Part shown: piece by piece, positions 25,658 through 34,207 of the stretch | Layout of the letters: the number at the start of each line of letters is the position of its first letter | How positions within the stretch are numbered: the stretch's first letter is position 1 | NCBI RefSeq assembly: GCF_000426345.1 | Contig: NZ_AUFE01000043.1 | Coordinates: forward strand, 1 to 60,406 | Length of the DNA stretch: 60,406 nt | DNA from: Cupriavidus phytohabitans | Lineage (GTDB): Bacteria; Pseudomonadota; Gammaproteobacteria; Burkholderiales; Burkholderiaceae | Direction of reading: 5' to 3' | Translations under genes and position numbers: made by a program | Notes under the pieces: generated by a model | The model's input: the letters and a program-made list of their open reading frames with translations, nothing else | Told to the model about the DNA's origin: nothing | Databases searched by the model: none

Positions 25658-26293
25658 ATGACCAACGAAACCACCAGGACCAATGCCGTCATCGAATGCA
25701 TCCTGAGCCGCAGCGCCGCCAAGTACTACGACCCTGCCGCCACCCTGAGCGACGACCAGGTCCGCGAGCTGGTGCGAATCGGCACCAGCGCGCCGACATC
25801 CTTCCACATGCAGAACTGGCGCTTCATCGCCGTGCGCTCGCCTGAAGCCAAGGCTCGGCTGAGTCCGATCGCTTGGAACCAGCCCGCGATCACCGAAGCG
25901 GCCGTTACCTTCATCGTCTGCGGCCAGTTGGCCGATTCGAGCGTAATACCAGATCGCCTGGCGCCGCTGGTGGAGGCGGGCGTCATGCCGGCAGAGATGG
26001 TGCCGGAATGGGAAATCCCCGCACGCAATCTGTATATGGACTACCCGCAGCGCCAGCGCGACGAGGCAGTACGCACCGGCACCTTCGGCGCGGCGGCGAT
26101 GATCTACGCGGCCCGCTCGCTGGACCTGGGTTCGACGCCGATGATCGGTTTCGATGCCGAAGCGGTGCACCGCGAGTTCGGGCTGGCCGACGACGAAGTG
26201 CCGGTCATGCTGTTGTCCGTAGGGACAGAGCGCCCCGGAAACTGGCCGCAGAAGCCGCGCCGTCCGGTGGCAGATGTGTTGGATTTGGTTTAG
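25658..26293 (+). CDS. Nitroreductase-family flavoprotein
   Basis: A 211-aa FMN-dependent oxidoreductase. The opening ILSRSAAKYYDP is a variant of the family's RRSxRxF FMN-binding start. APTSFHMQNWRFIAV (about 48-62) and the C-terminal GFDAEAVHREFGL and PVMLLSVG are typical. These enzymes reduce nitro groups, quinones or enones with NAD(P)H. The gene is monocistronic, 195 bp before the carboxymuconolactone-decarboxylase-like gene. Natural substrate unknown. Confidence 0.82.
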   Translation: MTNETTRTNAVIECILSRSAAKYYDPAATLSDDQVRELVRIGTSAPTSFHMQNWRFIAVRSPEAKARLSPIAWNQPAITEAAVTFIVCGQLADSSVIPDRLAPLVEAGVMPAEMVPEWEIPARNLYMDYPQRQRDEAVRTGTFGAAAMIYAARSLDLGSTPMIGFDAEAVHREFGLADDEVPVMLLSVGTERPGNWPQKPRRPVADVLDLV

Positions 26294-26488
26294 GTGCGTC
26301 GCCGCGGCAGTGATTACGCCGGACGACTAAGCGGCTGCCAAGTGAGAGGCAAACACGCAAACACAAGGTACCTCCCACTTGAAGGCCTGACCAGCTTCGA
26401 CCCAAGACCTGGGCACGAAGTAAGCCGAGGGATGGTTCCCACATGGACTTTCCCCAATGAGTGAAACCAGTAACTTACAGAGACTACG

Positions 26489-27034
26489 ATGCCAAGAACT
26501 GCTGCTCTAAAGCCGGAACAGGTGCCGGCCGATTCGAAACCGACCCTCGATGCAATCACCAGGAACATCGGGTTCACCCCAAATATGATGGCGACTTTCG
26601 CGCAGAGCCCGATCGCGTTCAACTCATGGGCCACCCTGCTCGGCTCCTTGAGCAAGGCGCTCGACGTGAAGACGCGTGACAGCATCGGCCTCGCTGTCTC
26701 CGAAGTGAATGGCTGCAACTACTGCCTGACAGTTCACAGCTTTACGGCCGAGCATATGGCCAGGCTGCCGGCCGATGAAATCATTCTCGCTCGGAAGGGG
26801 CATGCCAGCGACCCGAAGCGCGACGCCGCCGTCCAGTTTGCCCGCAAAGTCATCGAGGCCCGCGGCAACGTCACTGACGCCGATCTGAAAGCCGTCCGCG
26901 AAGCCGGCTACACGGACGCGAACGTCATGGAGATCGTCGCGCTGGTCGCCATGTATTCCCTGACGAATTTCTTCAACAACGTGTTCGATCCCGAGAAGGA
27001 CTTTCCCGCCGTGACGCCGGCTGGCTCGATCTGA
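26489..27034 (+). CDS. AhpD-like / carboxymuconolactone decarboxylase family protein
   Basis: A 181-aa all-helical protein of the CMD/alkylhydroperoxidase family. The redox motif is complete: Cys76-x2-Cys79-x3-His83 in GCNYCLTVH, with acidic Glu72 upstream. Such proteins reduce peroxides or act as stress-related thiol oxidoreductases; the CxxC argues against the decarboxylase branch. The C-terminus (LTNFFNNVFD) is typical of the uncharacterised peroxidase-related subgroup. A terminator-like hairpin follows at 27095. Confidence 0.8.
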   Translation: MPRTAALKPEQVPADSKPTLDAITRNIGFTPNMMATFAQSPIAFNSWATLLGSLSKALDVKTRDSIGLAVSEVNGCNYCLTVHSFTAEHMARLPADEIILARKGHASDPKRDAAVQFARKVIEARGNVTDADLKAVREAGYTDANVMEIVALVAMYSLTNFFNNVFDPEKDFPAVTPAGSI

Positions 27035-27094
27035 ACGCTATCCAGTCGCATCGATCCTCTCCGATGGTGCTCGGAGGGTTGATGCGAACGTAAC

Positions 27095-27145
27095 ACGAAA
27101 ACCCGGATGCACCCAGGCAAGAAGAGATCCATCCGGGCTTTTCGT
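27095..27145 (+). terminator. Long inverted repeat, probable bidirectional terminator
   Basis: The arms ACGAAAACCCGGAT (left) and ATCCGGGCTTTTCGT (right) pair almost perfectly around a ~20-nt interior. The arm tips are A-rich and T-rich, so the hairpin could stop transcription in both directions after the AhpD-like gene. Confidence 0.6.
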
Positions 27146-27173
27146 ATGACCCGACAAGTCAAGGAGAAAGAAT

Positions 27174-27320
27174 GTGACACTCGATCACCCAATTTTCACG
27201 CGCTGGCCGGTGCAGTACCCCGATCGGCTGCAACTCTTTTTCTTACCGACACCCAACGGCGTGAAGGTCGGCATCATGCTGGAGGATCAGGACTCGGTCG
27301 CGTATCGTCGTCCTCAGTGA
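27174..27320 (+). pseudogene. Glutathione S-transferase, N-terminal stub
   Basis: A good ribosome site (AAGGAGAAAG) precedes GTG 27174. The 48 residues read VTLDHPIFTRWPV, then LPTPNGVKVGIMLED, the thioredoxin-fold start of YghU/YfcG-type GSTs, whose TPNGxKV motif binds glutathione. After residue ~38 the match is lost and a stop follows. A complete enzyme has about 230 aa, so more than 80% is missing. Remnant. Confidence 0.65.
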
Positions 27321-27396
27321 TCCTGGCGAGGTAGCGACAGATGGTTGCCGTCGAGCAGCCCGGCCGGTGCGCAACGTCTTTGACGTCGATGCGCAC
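27316..27396 (-). pseudogene. Possible LacI-type DNA-binding remnant
   Basis: On the minus strand a stretch reading RIDVKDVAHRPGCSTATIC resembles the first helix-turn-helix of LacI-family repressors (consensus TIKDVAxxAGVSxATVSR). Nothing recognisable follows. It abuts the end of the GST stub, so the two remnants may mark a deletion join. Short and uncertain. Confidence 0.3.
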
Positions 27397-27539
27397 GCGA
27401 AGGAATCCCTTGCCGTCCGGTTCCCCCGACGGGCTTAGCGCGCTACGTGTCCGATCGGCTCGAGCACTGAGGCCATGAGCGTCGTACACCCGGTGTGCAA
27501 TTGCAATATGATGCTTGAGGTTCAAGTTCCCGAGGTCCT

Positions 27540-28496
27540 ATGCCCCAAGTCGACTGGCTGAGCCAACTGCTGCAAATGATCACCATCACTGGCCAGCTGG
27601 AGGTTCGTTGCGCCTACGGTGCGCCATGGCGTGTGGCCTGGCCTCAGTCCGCGGCGCACGAGATTCCCTACCACGTCGTGCTCAAGGGCCGGGCCATTAT
27701 CGAGAGTCCGGAGACGGAGACGACCATGGAGCTGGTGGGTGGAGATATAGTGCTGTTGCCTCACGGGTCGGCGCACGTGCTGCACGATGGCAGCGGACAT
27801 GCGCCGGGTCTTACCTACAATCGCCAAGGTTCTGCAGGATGGATGCTCAGCCAGAATGATGGCCAGGGCGAGCATCTGGACCTGTTGTGCGGACGATTCT
27901 TCATCGAGCCGCCCCATGATCGGCTGATTCACAATTATCTGCCCACGAATCTGGTGGTACGGGCCGTGGACGGCCATGGTGAAGAGGCCATCGGGTCCGC
28001 TTCGAACCACCTGGCCAGTCTCGTCGGGCTGATGCGCATGGAATCCGCCAGCGACAAACTGGGCGGATACGCCATGCTCAACGCGCTTACCTCGGCGCTG
28101 TTCACACTGGTACTGCGCGCAGCAAGCGAATCCGAGCAGGCCCCGGCAGGCTTGCTGGCGCTTGCCGGCCATCCACGACTGGCTCCGGCCATTTCAGCCA
28201 TGTTCGCCGATCCGGCGCGACCCTGGAAACTGCCTGATCTGGCCGACTTGTGCAGCATGTCACGTGCCACCTTCATGCGGCACTTCCAGGACAAGCTGGG
28301 GCGTTCAGCCATCGAATTGCTGACCGATATCCGGATGAGCCTGGCCGCCAACGAACTGAAGAAGCCGACGATGACCACCGAGGCCGTGGCCGACTCAGTC
28401 GGGTATCGATCCGTGGCAGCGTTCCGGCGTGTGTTCACCGACACGATGGGAATGACGCCGGGGCAATGGCGCCGTCTGGCGCGCGCGGGCCAGTAA
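27540..28496 (+). CDS. AraC-family regulator with N-terminal cupin
   Basis: A 318-aa protein: the AraC-type cupin domain (about 15-190; PYHVVLKGRAIIE, LLPHGSAHVLHDG) and two C-terminal HTH motifs (about 225-315), the first LPDLADLCSMSRATFMRHF and the second TEAVADSVGYRSVAAFRRVF. This subtype often lies beside oxidoreductase genes and senses reactive or aromatic compounds. Its target may have been the gene represented by the GST stub upstream. The 27397-27539 gap shows no gene. Confidence 0.8.
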   Translation: MPQVDWLSQLLQMITITGQLEVRCAYGAPWRVAWPQSAAHEIPYHVVLKGRAIIESPETETTMELVGGDIVLLPHGSAHVLHDGSGHAPGLTYNRQGSAGWMLSQNDGQGEHLDLLCGRFFIEPPHDRLIHNYLPTNLVVRAVDGHGEEAIGSASNHLASLVGLMRMESASDKLGGYAMLNALTSALFTLVLRAASESEQAPAGLLALAGHPRLAPAISAMFADPARPWKLPDLADLCSMSRATFMRHFQDKLGRSAIELLTDIRMSLAANELKKPTMTTEAVADSVGYRSVAAFRRVFTDTMGMTPGQWRRLARAGQ

Positions 28497-28675
28497 TGTC
28501 CCCATTCGCTTTGCGCGAGCACCAGACCTTCTTCCGCGTGTACGACTTCAATGCGTGGTGGCGGCTCGCGTTTAGACGCGGCGAGGCGCGTCCTGCAGAA
28601 ACTGCACCGAAGCGTGCCTCGACTTCGCGCATTTTCCCTATCGTAATGACAGATGTCTCGTCCTGACGTCTGCTG

Positions 28676-29770
28676 CTATGCTGCGTCCCTTGCCGAACGT
28701 GCGACCGATGCACTGTCGGGAAGCCTCCCTGCCGGTGCAGGTCTTTGGGGGGCGGGATCGCCAAACACCAACCGCCGCCCGACCGGGAACAACTGCAGGC
28801 CGAAGCGTCGCGACAGATAGCCCCAGATGCCCTGCGGGAAGAACAGCGCGACAACAATGGCCACAATGCCCAGCCCGATCAGGTACCAGGTGCCGTAGTC
28901 GGACAGGAACTTGTTCAGCAGGAAGAAGATCAGCGCGCCGATGATGGGACCCTCCAGCGTGCCCAGCCCGCCGATCAGCACGATGAAGATGCCGAACGCG
29001 GTCCAGTTCACCGAGAACGCGGCATCGGGAGAAATGCGCAGATTGCCAAGGAAGTAGAGGCCGCCGGCAAACGCGGTACCACCCGCCGCGACCAGATACA
29101 CCACGAGCCGCGCGCGCCGGACGTCGACGCCCTGGCTGCTGGCCGCCGCGGCATTGTCACGCATGGCGGTTAGCGCGAGCCCCGGCCTGGCGCGCAGGAA
29201 CCAGTAGAGCAGCGCAATCCCGCCCGCGACTGCGGCCAGGGCCAGCCACAGCGTCAGCGATTCGCGTGTTGACCGGGGGATGCCTTGCAGCGCCGTCAGG
29301 CTGGTGCCCGAGCCACCGCCTAGCGCGGACACATTGGCCACGCTCAGCCGGAAGACTTCCGCGATGACCCAGGTGCCGACCGCGAAATAGCCCCCTTCGA
29401 GCCGGAACGCGATGCGCGAGACGGGCACCGCCACCAGCATGGCAAGGCCTGCGCCCAGCGGCACCGCCAGGAATGGTGACACGCCGCAGAAATTGGCCAG
29501 TACCAGCATGGCATAGCCGCCGATGCCGAAGAATGCCTGCTGGCCGATCGACACCATGCCGCCGTAGCCGGCCAGCAAGTTCCACATCATGGCGAAGAGC
29601 AGGTAAGCGGCGATCTGCGTAAGATCGCGCAGCGTGTCGCGCCCGGCCCAGTACGGCATGCTGGCGATGACCACGGCGCCCAGCAGCAGGCCAAGCACCG
29701 CAAGTTTGCTGGCGCGCGTGGCGCGCCGCACTTCAAAGCCCTGCGAGGGGCTGTTTACAGTTCTTTCCAT
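28676..29770 (-). CDS. livM: Branched-chain-type ABC transporter permease LivM
   Basis: A 364-aa inner-membrane permease of the hydrophobic amino acid transporter (HAAT) family. The central region has GYGGMVSIGQQAFFGIGGYA (about 70-88) and the loop TAMRDNAAAASSQGVDV, typical of LivM. Roughly ten helices. Last gene of the minus-strand hydroquinone locus, 10 bp after livH. In this setting the cargo is more likely an aromatic acid or phenol derivative than leucine. The C-terminal ~40 residues are proline- and arginine-rich. Confidence 0.85.
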   Translation of the reverse strand: MERTVNSPSQGFEVRRATRASKLAVLGLLLGAVVIASMPYWAGRDTLRDLTQIAAYLLFAMMWNLLAGYGGMVSIGQQAFFGIGGYAMLVLANFCGVSPFLAVPLGAGLAMLVAVPVSRIAFRLEGGYFAVGTWVIAEVFRLSVANVSALGGGSGTSLTALQGIPRSTRESLTLWLALAAVAGGIALLYWFLRARPGLALTAMRDNAAAASSQGVDVRRARLVVYLVAAGGTAFAGGLYFLGNLRISPDAAFSVNWTAFGIFIVLIGGLGTLEGPIIGALIFFLLNKFLSDYGTWYLIGLGIVAIVVALFFPQGIWGYLSRRFGLQLFPVGRRLVFGDPAPQRPAPAGRLPDSASVARSARDAA

Positions 29771-29780
29771 CTCGGCACCT

Positions 29781-30647
29781 CTATGCAGTCTTTGGCAGCA
29801 AGCCCTGGGGTCTGGCGACAAGCACCGCCAGGAACATCACGTGGCCGAGCCAGATGCCCCAGCCCGGATCGAAGTAGAAACCCGCCTGCTGCGCCACGCC
29901 CAGCGCCATGCCGCCCAGGAAGGTGCCCCAGAATGAACCCATGCCGCCGATGATCACGGCCTCGAACGCATACAACAGCAGCGCGGGCCCGTCGGACGGG
30001 GAAACCGCCGTGCGCGTGGCGTAAAGCGCCGCCGCCACCGCGATCAGGACAAAAGCCATGGCCATGGCCAATGCATAGGTGCGCCGGTGCGACACGCCCA
30101 CCAGTTGCACGGTCTCACGATCGTCGGAGGTGGCGCGGAATGCGCGCCCGAGTGCGGTCCTGCCAGACAGCCATTGCAGCGCAAACGTAACCGCCACCGT
30201 CGCCAGCAGGGTCAGCAGCGGCAGGTAGCCCACGTTGATGCCGCCGGGCAGCAACACGCCTTGCGACTCGAAGCCGCCCGTGGCAATGGCGCGCGGATCG
30301 GCTGAGAACAGCTCCTGCAACACGTTCTGGATCACGATTGACAGGCCAAAGGTCACCATCAGCGATGGCAGCGGGTCGCGGCTGCTGACACGGTTGAGCA
30401 GCACATACTGCAGCGCGTAGCCGGCGGCGAAGGCGATGGCCACCAGCAGCACGAGCGCCGCCATCAGCGGCAGGTGCGCCATGGCCGTCAGCGCGAACAG
30501 CACGAACACCAGCAGTACGATGAAATCGCCGTGCGCGATATTGGTCAGCCGCATCACGCCGAACACCAGCGACTGCCCCATGGCAAAGAGCGCGTACAGC
30601 GCGCCGAGCAGCACGCCCTGTACCAGGATGTTGATGAGCGTAGTCAT
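29781..30647 (-). CDS. livH: Branched-chain-type ABC transporter permease LivH
   Basis: A 288-aa HAAT permease. Characteristic are GALYALFAMGQSLVFGVMRLTNIAHGDF near the N-terminus (start GALYALFAMGQSLVFGVM) and the ATPase-contact loop FRATSDDRETVQLVGV. The C-terminus GGMGSFWGTFLGGMALGV is typical. Its ATG overlaps the livF stop by four bases (ATGA), indicating coupled translation. Confidence 0.88.
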   Translation of the reverse strand: MTTLINILVQGVLLGALYALFAMGQSLVFGVMRLTNIAHGDFIVLLVFVLFALTAMAHLPLMAALVLLVAIAFAAGYALQYVLLNRVSSRDPLPSLMVTFGLSIVIQNVLQELFSADPRAIATGGFESQGVLLPGGINVGYLPLLTLLATVAVTFALQWLSGRTALGRAFRATSDDRETVQLVGVSHRRTYALAMAMAFVLIAVAAALYATRTAVSPSDGPALLLYAFEAVIIGGMGSFWGTFLGGMALGVAQQAGFYFDPGWGIWLGHVMFLAVLVARPQGLLPKTA

Positions 30648-31351
30648 GCCTGGACCCCGAAATAGGCCTGCGTGATCGCCTCGTCCGAAGCGCTGGCGGA
30701 TTCGCCCTCCAGCGAGACGCGTCCCTCCTGGAAGCAGTAGAAGCGGGAGGAAACCTGGCGCGCCAGCCGCACGTCCTGCTCGACGATGATGGCGCTCATG
30801 CCATCGGCGACGATGGCCGGCAGCGCCGCGTAGATTTCACGCACGACCACGGGCGCAAGGCCAAGCGAGAGTTCGTCGCACATCAGTAGCTCCGGGTTGC
30901 TCATCAGCGCGCGGCCGATTGCCACCATCTGCTGCTGCCCGCCCGACAGCGCGGTGGCCGGATGGTGGCGGCGCTCGCGCAACGCGGGGAATAGTTCGAG
31001 CACCGTTTCCAGGTTCCAGCGCCCAGGCCGGCCGCAGTATGCGCCGAGCTGCAAGTTCTCTTCCACGCTCAGGCTCGGGAAAAGGCGCCTGCCCTCAGGC
31101 ACCAGCGCAATGCCCTTGCCGACGATCCGGGCAGCTGGCAGGCTGCCGATCGGCGCGCCCTTGTAGATCACCTGCCCTGGCGCCGCGCGCAGCAGGCCGG
31201 CGATGGTCTTGAGGAAAGTTGACTTGCCCGCGCCATTGGCACCGATCAGCGCAATGACTTCGCCGGCGCCGACGGCAACGTCGATGCCGAAGAGCGCCTG
31301 GAAGTCGCCGTAGCCTGCGGTCAGGCCCTGCGTTTGAAGCAATGTGGTCAT
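30644..31351 (-). CDS. livF: Branched-chain-type ABC transporter ATPase LivF
   Basis: A 235-aa ATP-binding subunit. Walker A is GANGAGKST (about 39-47), the signature LSGGQQQM near 138, Walker B LLMCDELSLGL near 158-168, and the H-loop region VEQD. It powers import through LivH/LivM. Located between livG (2 bp) and livH (4-bp overlap). Confidence 0.9.
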   Translation of the reverse strand: MTTLLQTQGLTAGYGDFQALFGIDVAVGAGEVIALIGANGAGKSTFLKTIAGLLRAAPGQVIYKGAPIGSLPAARIVGKGIALVPEGRRLFPSLSVEENLQLGAYCGRPGRWNLETVLELFPALRERRHHPATALSGGQQQMVAIGRALMSNPELLMCDELSLGLAPVVVREIYAALPAIVADGMSAIIVEQDVRLARQVSSRFYCFQEGRVSLEGESASASDEAITQAYFGVQA

Positions 31352-31353
31352 GG

Positions 31354-32076
31354 TCAGGCCTCCAGGCCAAGGTAGACGCGGCGGACTTCGGGGTTGTCCA
31401 TGACCTCCCCCGGCGCGCCCTCGGCCAGCTTGCGGCCGAAGTTGATCACGAGAAGCCGGTCGGCCACGGCGAGCAAGGCATGCACCACGTGCTCGATCCA
31501 GACGATGCTGACTCCGGCCGCCTTCACCTGCCGGATTTCGTCAACCAGTTCATGCGTCTCCGGCTCAGTCAGGCCGCCGGCAATCTCGTCGAGCAGCAGC
31601 AGCCGGGGCTGCGTAGCCAGCGCGCGCGCCAGCTCCAGCCGCTTGCGGTCGAGCAGCGTCAGGCTGCCCGCCAGGCGGTTGGCCTTGGCCTTGAGCCCGG
31701 TGCGCGCCAGCACGTCCACGCACACGTCATAGGCAGCGCGCTCGGGCACGCCCCCGCCAAAGGTGGCGCCCACAAGCAGGTTCTCGAACACTGTCATGCC
31801 GCCGAACGGGCGCGGCACCTGGTAGGAGCGGCCGATGCCCGCCACGCAGCGCCGGTGCGGCGGCAGGTGGCCGATCTGCGCGCCATTGAATGAGACAGAT
31901 CCACTGTCGGCACGGACATCGCCGCTGATCAGGTTGAACAGCGTGGTCTTGCCCGCGCCGTTCGGGCCGAGGATGCCGTAGGTCTCGCCGGCCTGCACCG
32001 AGACGCTGATATCGTCCGTGACTGTCAGCGCGCCAAAGCGCTTGGAGACGCGGTCAAGTTCCAGCACACAGCTCAT
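31354..32076 (-). CDS. livG: Branched-chain-type ABC transporter ATPase LivG
   Basis: A 240-aa ATPase. Walker A is GPNGAGKTT; Walker B is LLLLDEIAGGL. The signature is degenerate: LTLLDRKRLELARAL in place of LSxGQ, a known variant in HAAT importers for aromatic-type substrates. A longer upstream frame exists, but homology begins at ATG 32076 (MSCVLELDRVSKRFG). 26 bp after the binding-protein gene. Confidence 0.87.
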   Translation of the reverse strand: MSCVLELDRVSKRFGALTVTDDISVSVQAGETYGILGPNGAGKTTLFNLISGDVRADSGSVSFNGAQIGHLPPHRRCVAGIGRSYQVPRPFGGMTVFENLLVGATFGGGVPERAAYDVCVDVLARTGLKAKANRLAGSLTLLDRKRLELARALATQPRLLLLDEIAGGLTEPETHELVDEIRQVKAAGVSIVWIEHVVHALLAVADRLLVINFGRKLAEGAPGEVMDNPEVRRVYLGLEA

Positions 32077-32102
32077 GTCGAACTCCCCTATCGATCGCCG
32101 GA

Positions 32103-33392
32103 TCAGCCGATCAGCTTCAGCGGACCGCTCAGCGGCACGCTCGGCGCGAGCTGGTTGCTGACGATGGCAAGGTCGAACTTGTGCTTCTGCCCCTTGACCC
32201 ATTGCCCGCCCACCAGCGGCGTCTTGGCCACGTTCCTGACCGGGCCGCTGCCCCAGGCTACGTTGCCGACGATAGTGTTCAGCTTCGTTGCTGCCAGGGC
32301 GTCGCGGATGGCGGTGTTGGAATCGATGTCCCTGGCGCGCTTCAGCACATCGATGGCCACTTCGAACAGCGCATGGGCAAAGCCCAGCGGCTGGGTCCAC
32401 TGCTTTCCGGTGGCTTTCTCGTAGTCGGCGGCAAGCTGCTGCGCTGACTGGCCGGTCACCGACGACTTGAACGGGTGCGACGGCGACCACCAGACCTCCG
32501 TCGACAAGCCGTTGCCCAGGTCGCCAAGCGCTTCGATGGCGCTGGGGAACAGCAAGGCCTTGCCGATCGAGATGACCTTGGGCCGAAATCCCTGCTGGCG
32601 CGCCTGCACGAGGAAGTTCTTGGCATCGGGCGGAATCACTACGCCGGTGATGATCTGCGCATTGGCCTGCCGAAACGCCGTGATCTGCGCGGAGAAGTCC
32701 TGCGTCATGCTCTGGAAGCGCCCGGGATCCTTGAGCGTAAAGCCCTTCTGCGTAAGCACAGGCGGAAAACCCACCTTGGCATCGCCCCAGGCATTGCCGT
32801 CGCCGTCATTCGGAAACAGGCCGCCCACAGCCTTGTTTGTCTGCACCGATTGCCACATGGCGGTGTAAACGCTGACGACATCTTCCAGCCCCCAGAAGAA
32901 GTGGTAGGTAAAGTCGAAACCCTTCTTCGGGTCGCCCTTGCGGCCGAAGAACCAGGGCTGCCACGGCACGACGGTGGACACGCACGGGGTCTCGTTCAGC
33001 TCGCACGCATCGCACACCGGGTTGGCGGTTTCCGGCGTCCCTGAGACCAACATGATGTCGACCTTGTCCTTCAGGATCAGGTCGCTCGCCACCTCGCCTG
33101 CGCGGTTCGGGTTCGACTGGCTGTCCTTCACCAGAATGCTGACCGGGTAATTCTTGCCGCCGGCCGTGGTGCCGTTCTTCAGCGCGGCCTGCATCTGCTG
33201 GATCATGTAGCGGTCGGCCTCGCCAAACGCCGCAAGTGGCCCCGTCTGCGGCGAGACGTAGCCGATTTTCAGGGTGCGGCTTCCCGCTGCCCGCACCCAT
33301 GGCGAAAGCAGCGGCGTGGCCGCGGCAACGGCGCTGCCGGCCGCCAGCTTCACGAGGGTGCGGCGCTTTCCGCTGAACTGATGCGCATCCAT
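32103..33392 (-). CDS. HAAT-family periplasmic substrate-binding protein (LivK-like)
   Basis: A 429-aa type I periplasmic binding protein. The N-terminus carries a twin-arginine-like signal (GKRRTLVKLAAGSAVAAAT, cleavage near residue 36), then LKIGYVSPQTGPLAAFGEAD, the family opening. Five cysteines/aromatics in PVCDACELNETPCVS are unusual for the family. It lies directly before livGFHM. Its divergence from amino-acid LivK proteins and its place beside hydroquinone dioxygenase genes suggest an aromatic ligand. The ligand is not proven. Confidence 0.82.
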   Translation of the reverse strand: MDAHQFSGKRRTLVKLAAGSAVAAATPLLSPWVRAAGSRTLKIGYVSPQTGPLAAFGEADRYMIQQMQAALKNGTTAGGKNYPVSILVKDSQSNPNRAGEVASDLILKDKVDIMLVSGTPETANPVCDACELNETPCVSTVVPWQPWFFGRKGDPKKGFDFTYHFFWGLEDVVSVYTAMWQSVQTNKAVGGLFPNDGDGNAWGDAKVGFPPVLTQKGFTLKDPGRFQSMTQDFSAQITAFRQANAQIITGVVIPPDAKNFLVQARQQGFRPKVISIGKALLFPSAIEALGDLGNGLSTEVWWSPSHPFKSSVTGQSAQQLAADYEKATGKQWTQPLGFAHALFEVAIDVLKRARDIDSNTAIRDALAATKLNTIVGNVAWGSGPVRNVAKTPLVGGQWVKGQKHKFDLAIVSNQLAPSVPLSGPLKLIG

Positions 33393-33529
33393 GGTTTCCT
33401 GTCTCCTGTCGTTGTATTAGGGAAAACGCTTCCCTGCGGGGCCAGTTGCGCTGGCTCCGTCCTGCGGGGCTGACTGCCCCTTGCTGCTTGCGTGTGAAGG
33501 TTTCGCCCGCCTGCGCGGACGCTATCCGG

Positions 33530-33883
33530 TCAGGGCACGGCGGGCATGCCCAGGGCGCATTGCACTTCGCCGTCGACCACCCGGATCGCAACGGGCGTCA
33601 GCGCGGCGCCGGCACAGGGGCCTTCGATGCAGTAGCCATCCTCGAAGCGGAACAGCGCGCTGTGGTGGGCGCACATCAGCACTTGCGCGTCATAGGTAGG
33701 CACATCGCCCGGCCCATATTCCAGGCACACCGAGAAATGCGGGCAGCGATTGATATAGGCCCACGCCTGGGGGCCTCGGCGGACCACCACGACGGCTGAG
33801 GTGCCATCGAAGCGATCGGCTTCGACCACGTGCGCGCCGCCATCCGGCACGGCATCGAGGCGGCACAGAAAGACGCGGTCCAT
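33530..33883 (-). CDS. Rieske [2Fe-2S] ferredoxin-like protein
   Basis: A 117-aa soluble Rieske protein. Ligands are Cys47-x-His49 (RCPHF) and Cys71-x2-His74 (MCAHHSALF). A 21-residue spacer separates the two motifs, a bit longer than in most ferredoxins. Rieske ferredoxins serve ring-hydroxylating oxygenases, but no oxygenase or reductase gene is in the window. It starts 3 bp after the YciI-like gene, inside the hydroquinone operon. A role in keeping the Fe(II) dioxygenase reduced, like XylT for catechol 2,3-dioxygenase, is an inference. Confidence 0.8.
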   Translation of the reverse strand: MDRVFLCRLDAVPDGGAHVVEADRFDGTSAVVVVRRGPQAWAYINRCPHFSVCLEYGPGDVPTYDAQVLMCAHHSALFRFEDGYCIEGPCAGAALTPVAIRVVDGEVQCALGMPAVP

Positions 33884-33886
33884 GGC

Positions 33887-34207
33887 CTACACCCTGCGCT
33901 CGGGGTTGCCCAGGCTCCAGTCCCACGGGCGGATCTCGATGCGCTCGAACAGGCCCGCGTGCATATAGGGGTCCTCGAGCAAGAAGCGCTCGACGTCCTC
34001 GAGGCGCTCTGCCTCGACCACCAGCAGCGTGCCGTTCATTGCATCGTCGTGCGCATCCAGCGTCGGCCCGCCCAGGCTCACGAAGACGCTCTGTGAGGCG
34101 GCAGCACGCAGGTAGGCGCGGTGGGCCGGGCGCATGCGTTCGCGCACGGCACGCATGCCGGGCTTGTCGGTGGCGAAAATGGCGTAGAAGCGTGACATGG
34201 TGCTCAC
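33887..34207 (-). CDS. YciI-family protein
   Basis: A 106-aa protein with the YCII/muconolactone isomerase-like ferredoxin fold: RFYAIFATDKPG at the start, RPAHRAYL with the family His, and GTLLVVEAERLEDVERFLLEDPY. Members include dehydrochlorinase-type enzymes (TftG) and many unknowns in aromatic pathways. The GTG at 34207 overlaps the dioxygenase stop (GTGA); ATG 34198 is the alternative start. Operon position suggests a role on a ring-cleavage product. Confidence 0.75.
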   Translation of the reverse strand: MSTMSRFYAIFATDKPGMRAVRERMRPAHRAYLRAAASQSVFVSLGGPTLDAHDDAMNGTLLVVEAERLEDVERFLLEDPYMHAGLFERIEIRPWDWSLGNPERRV

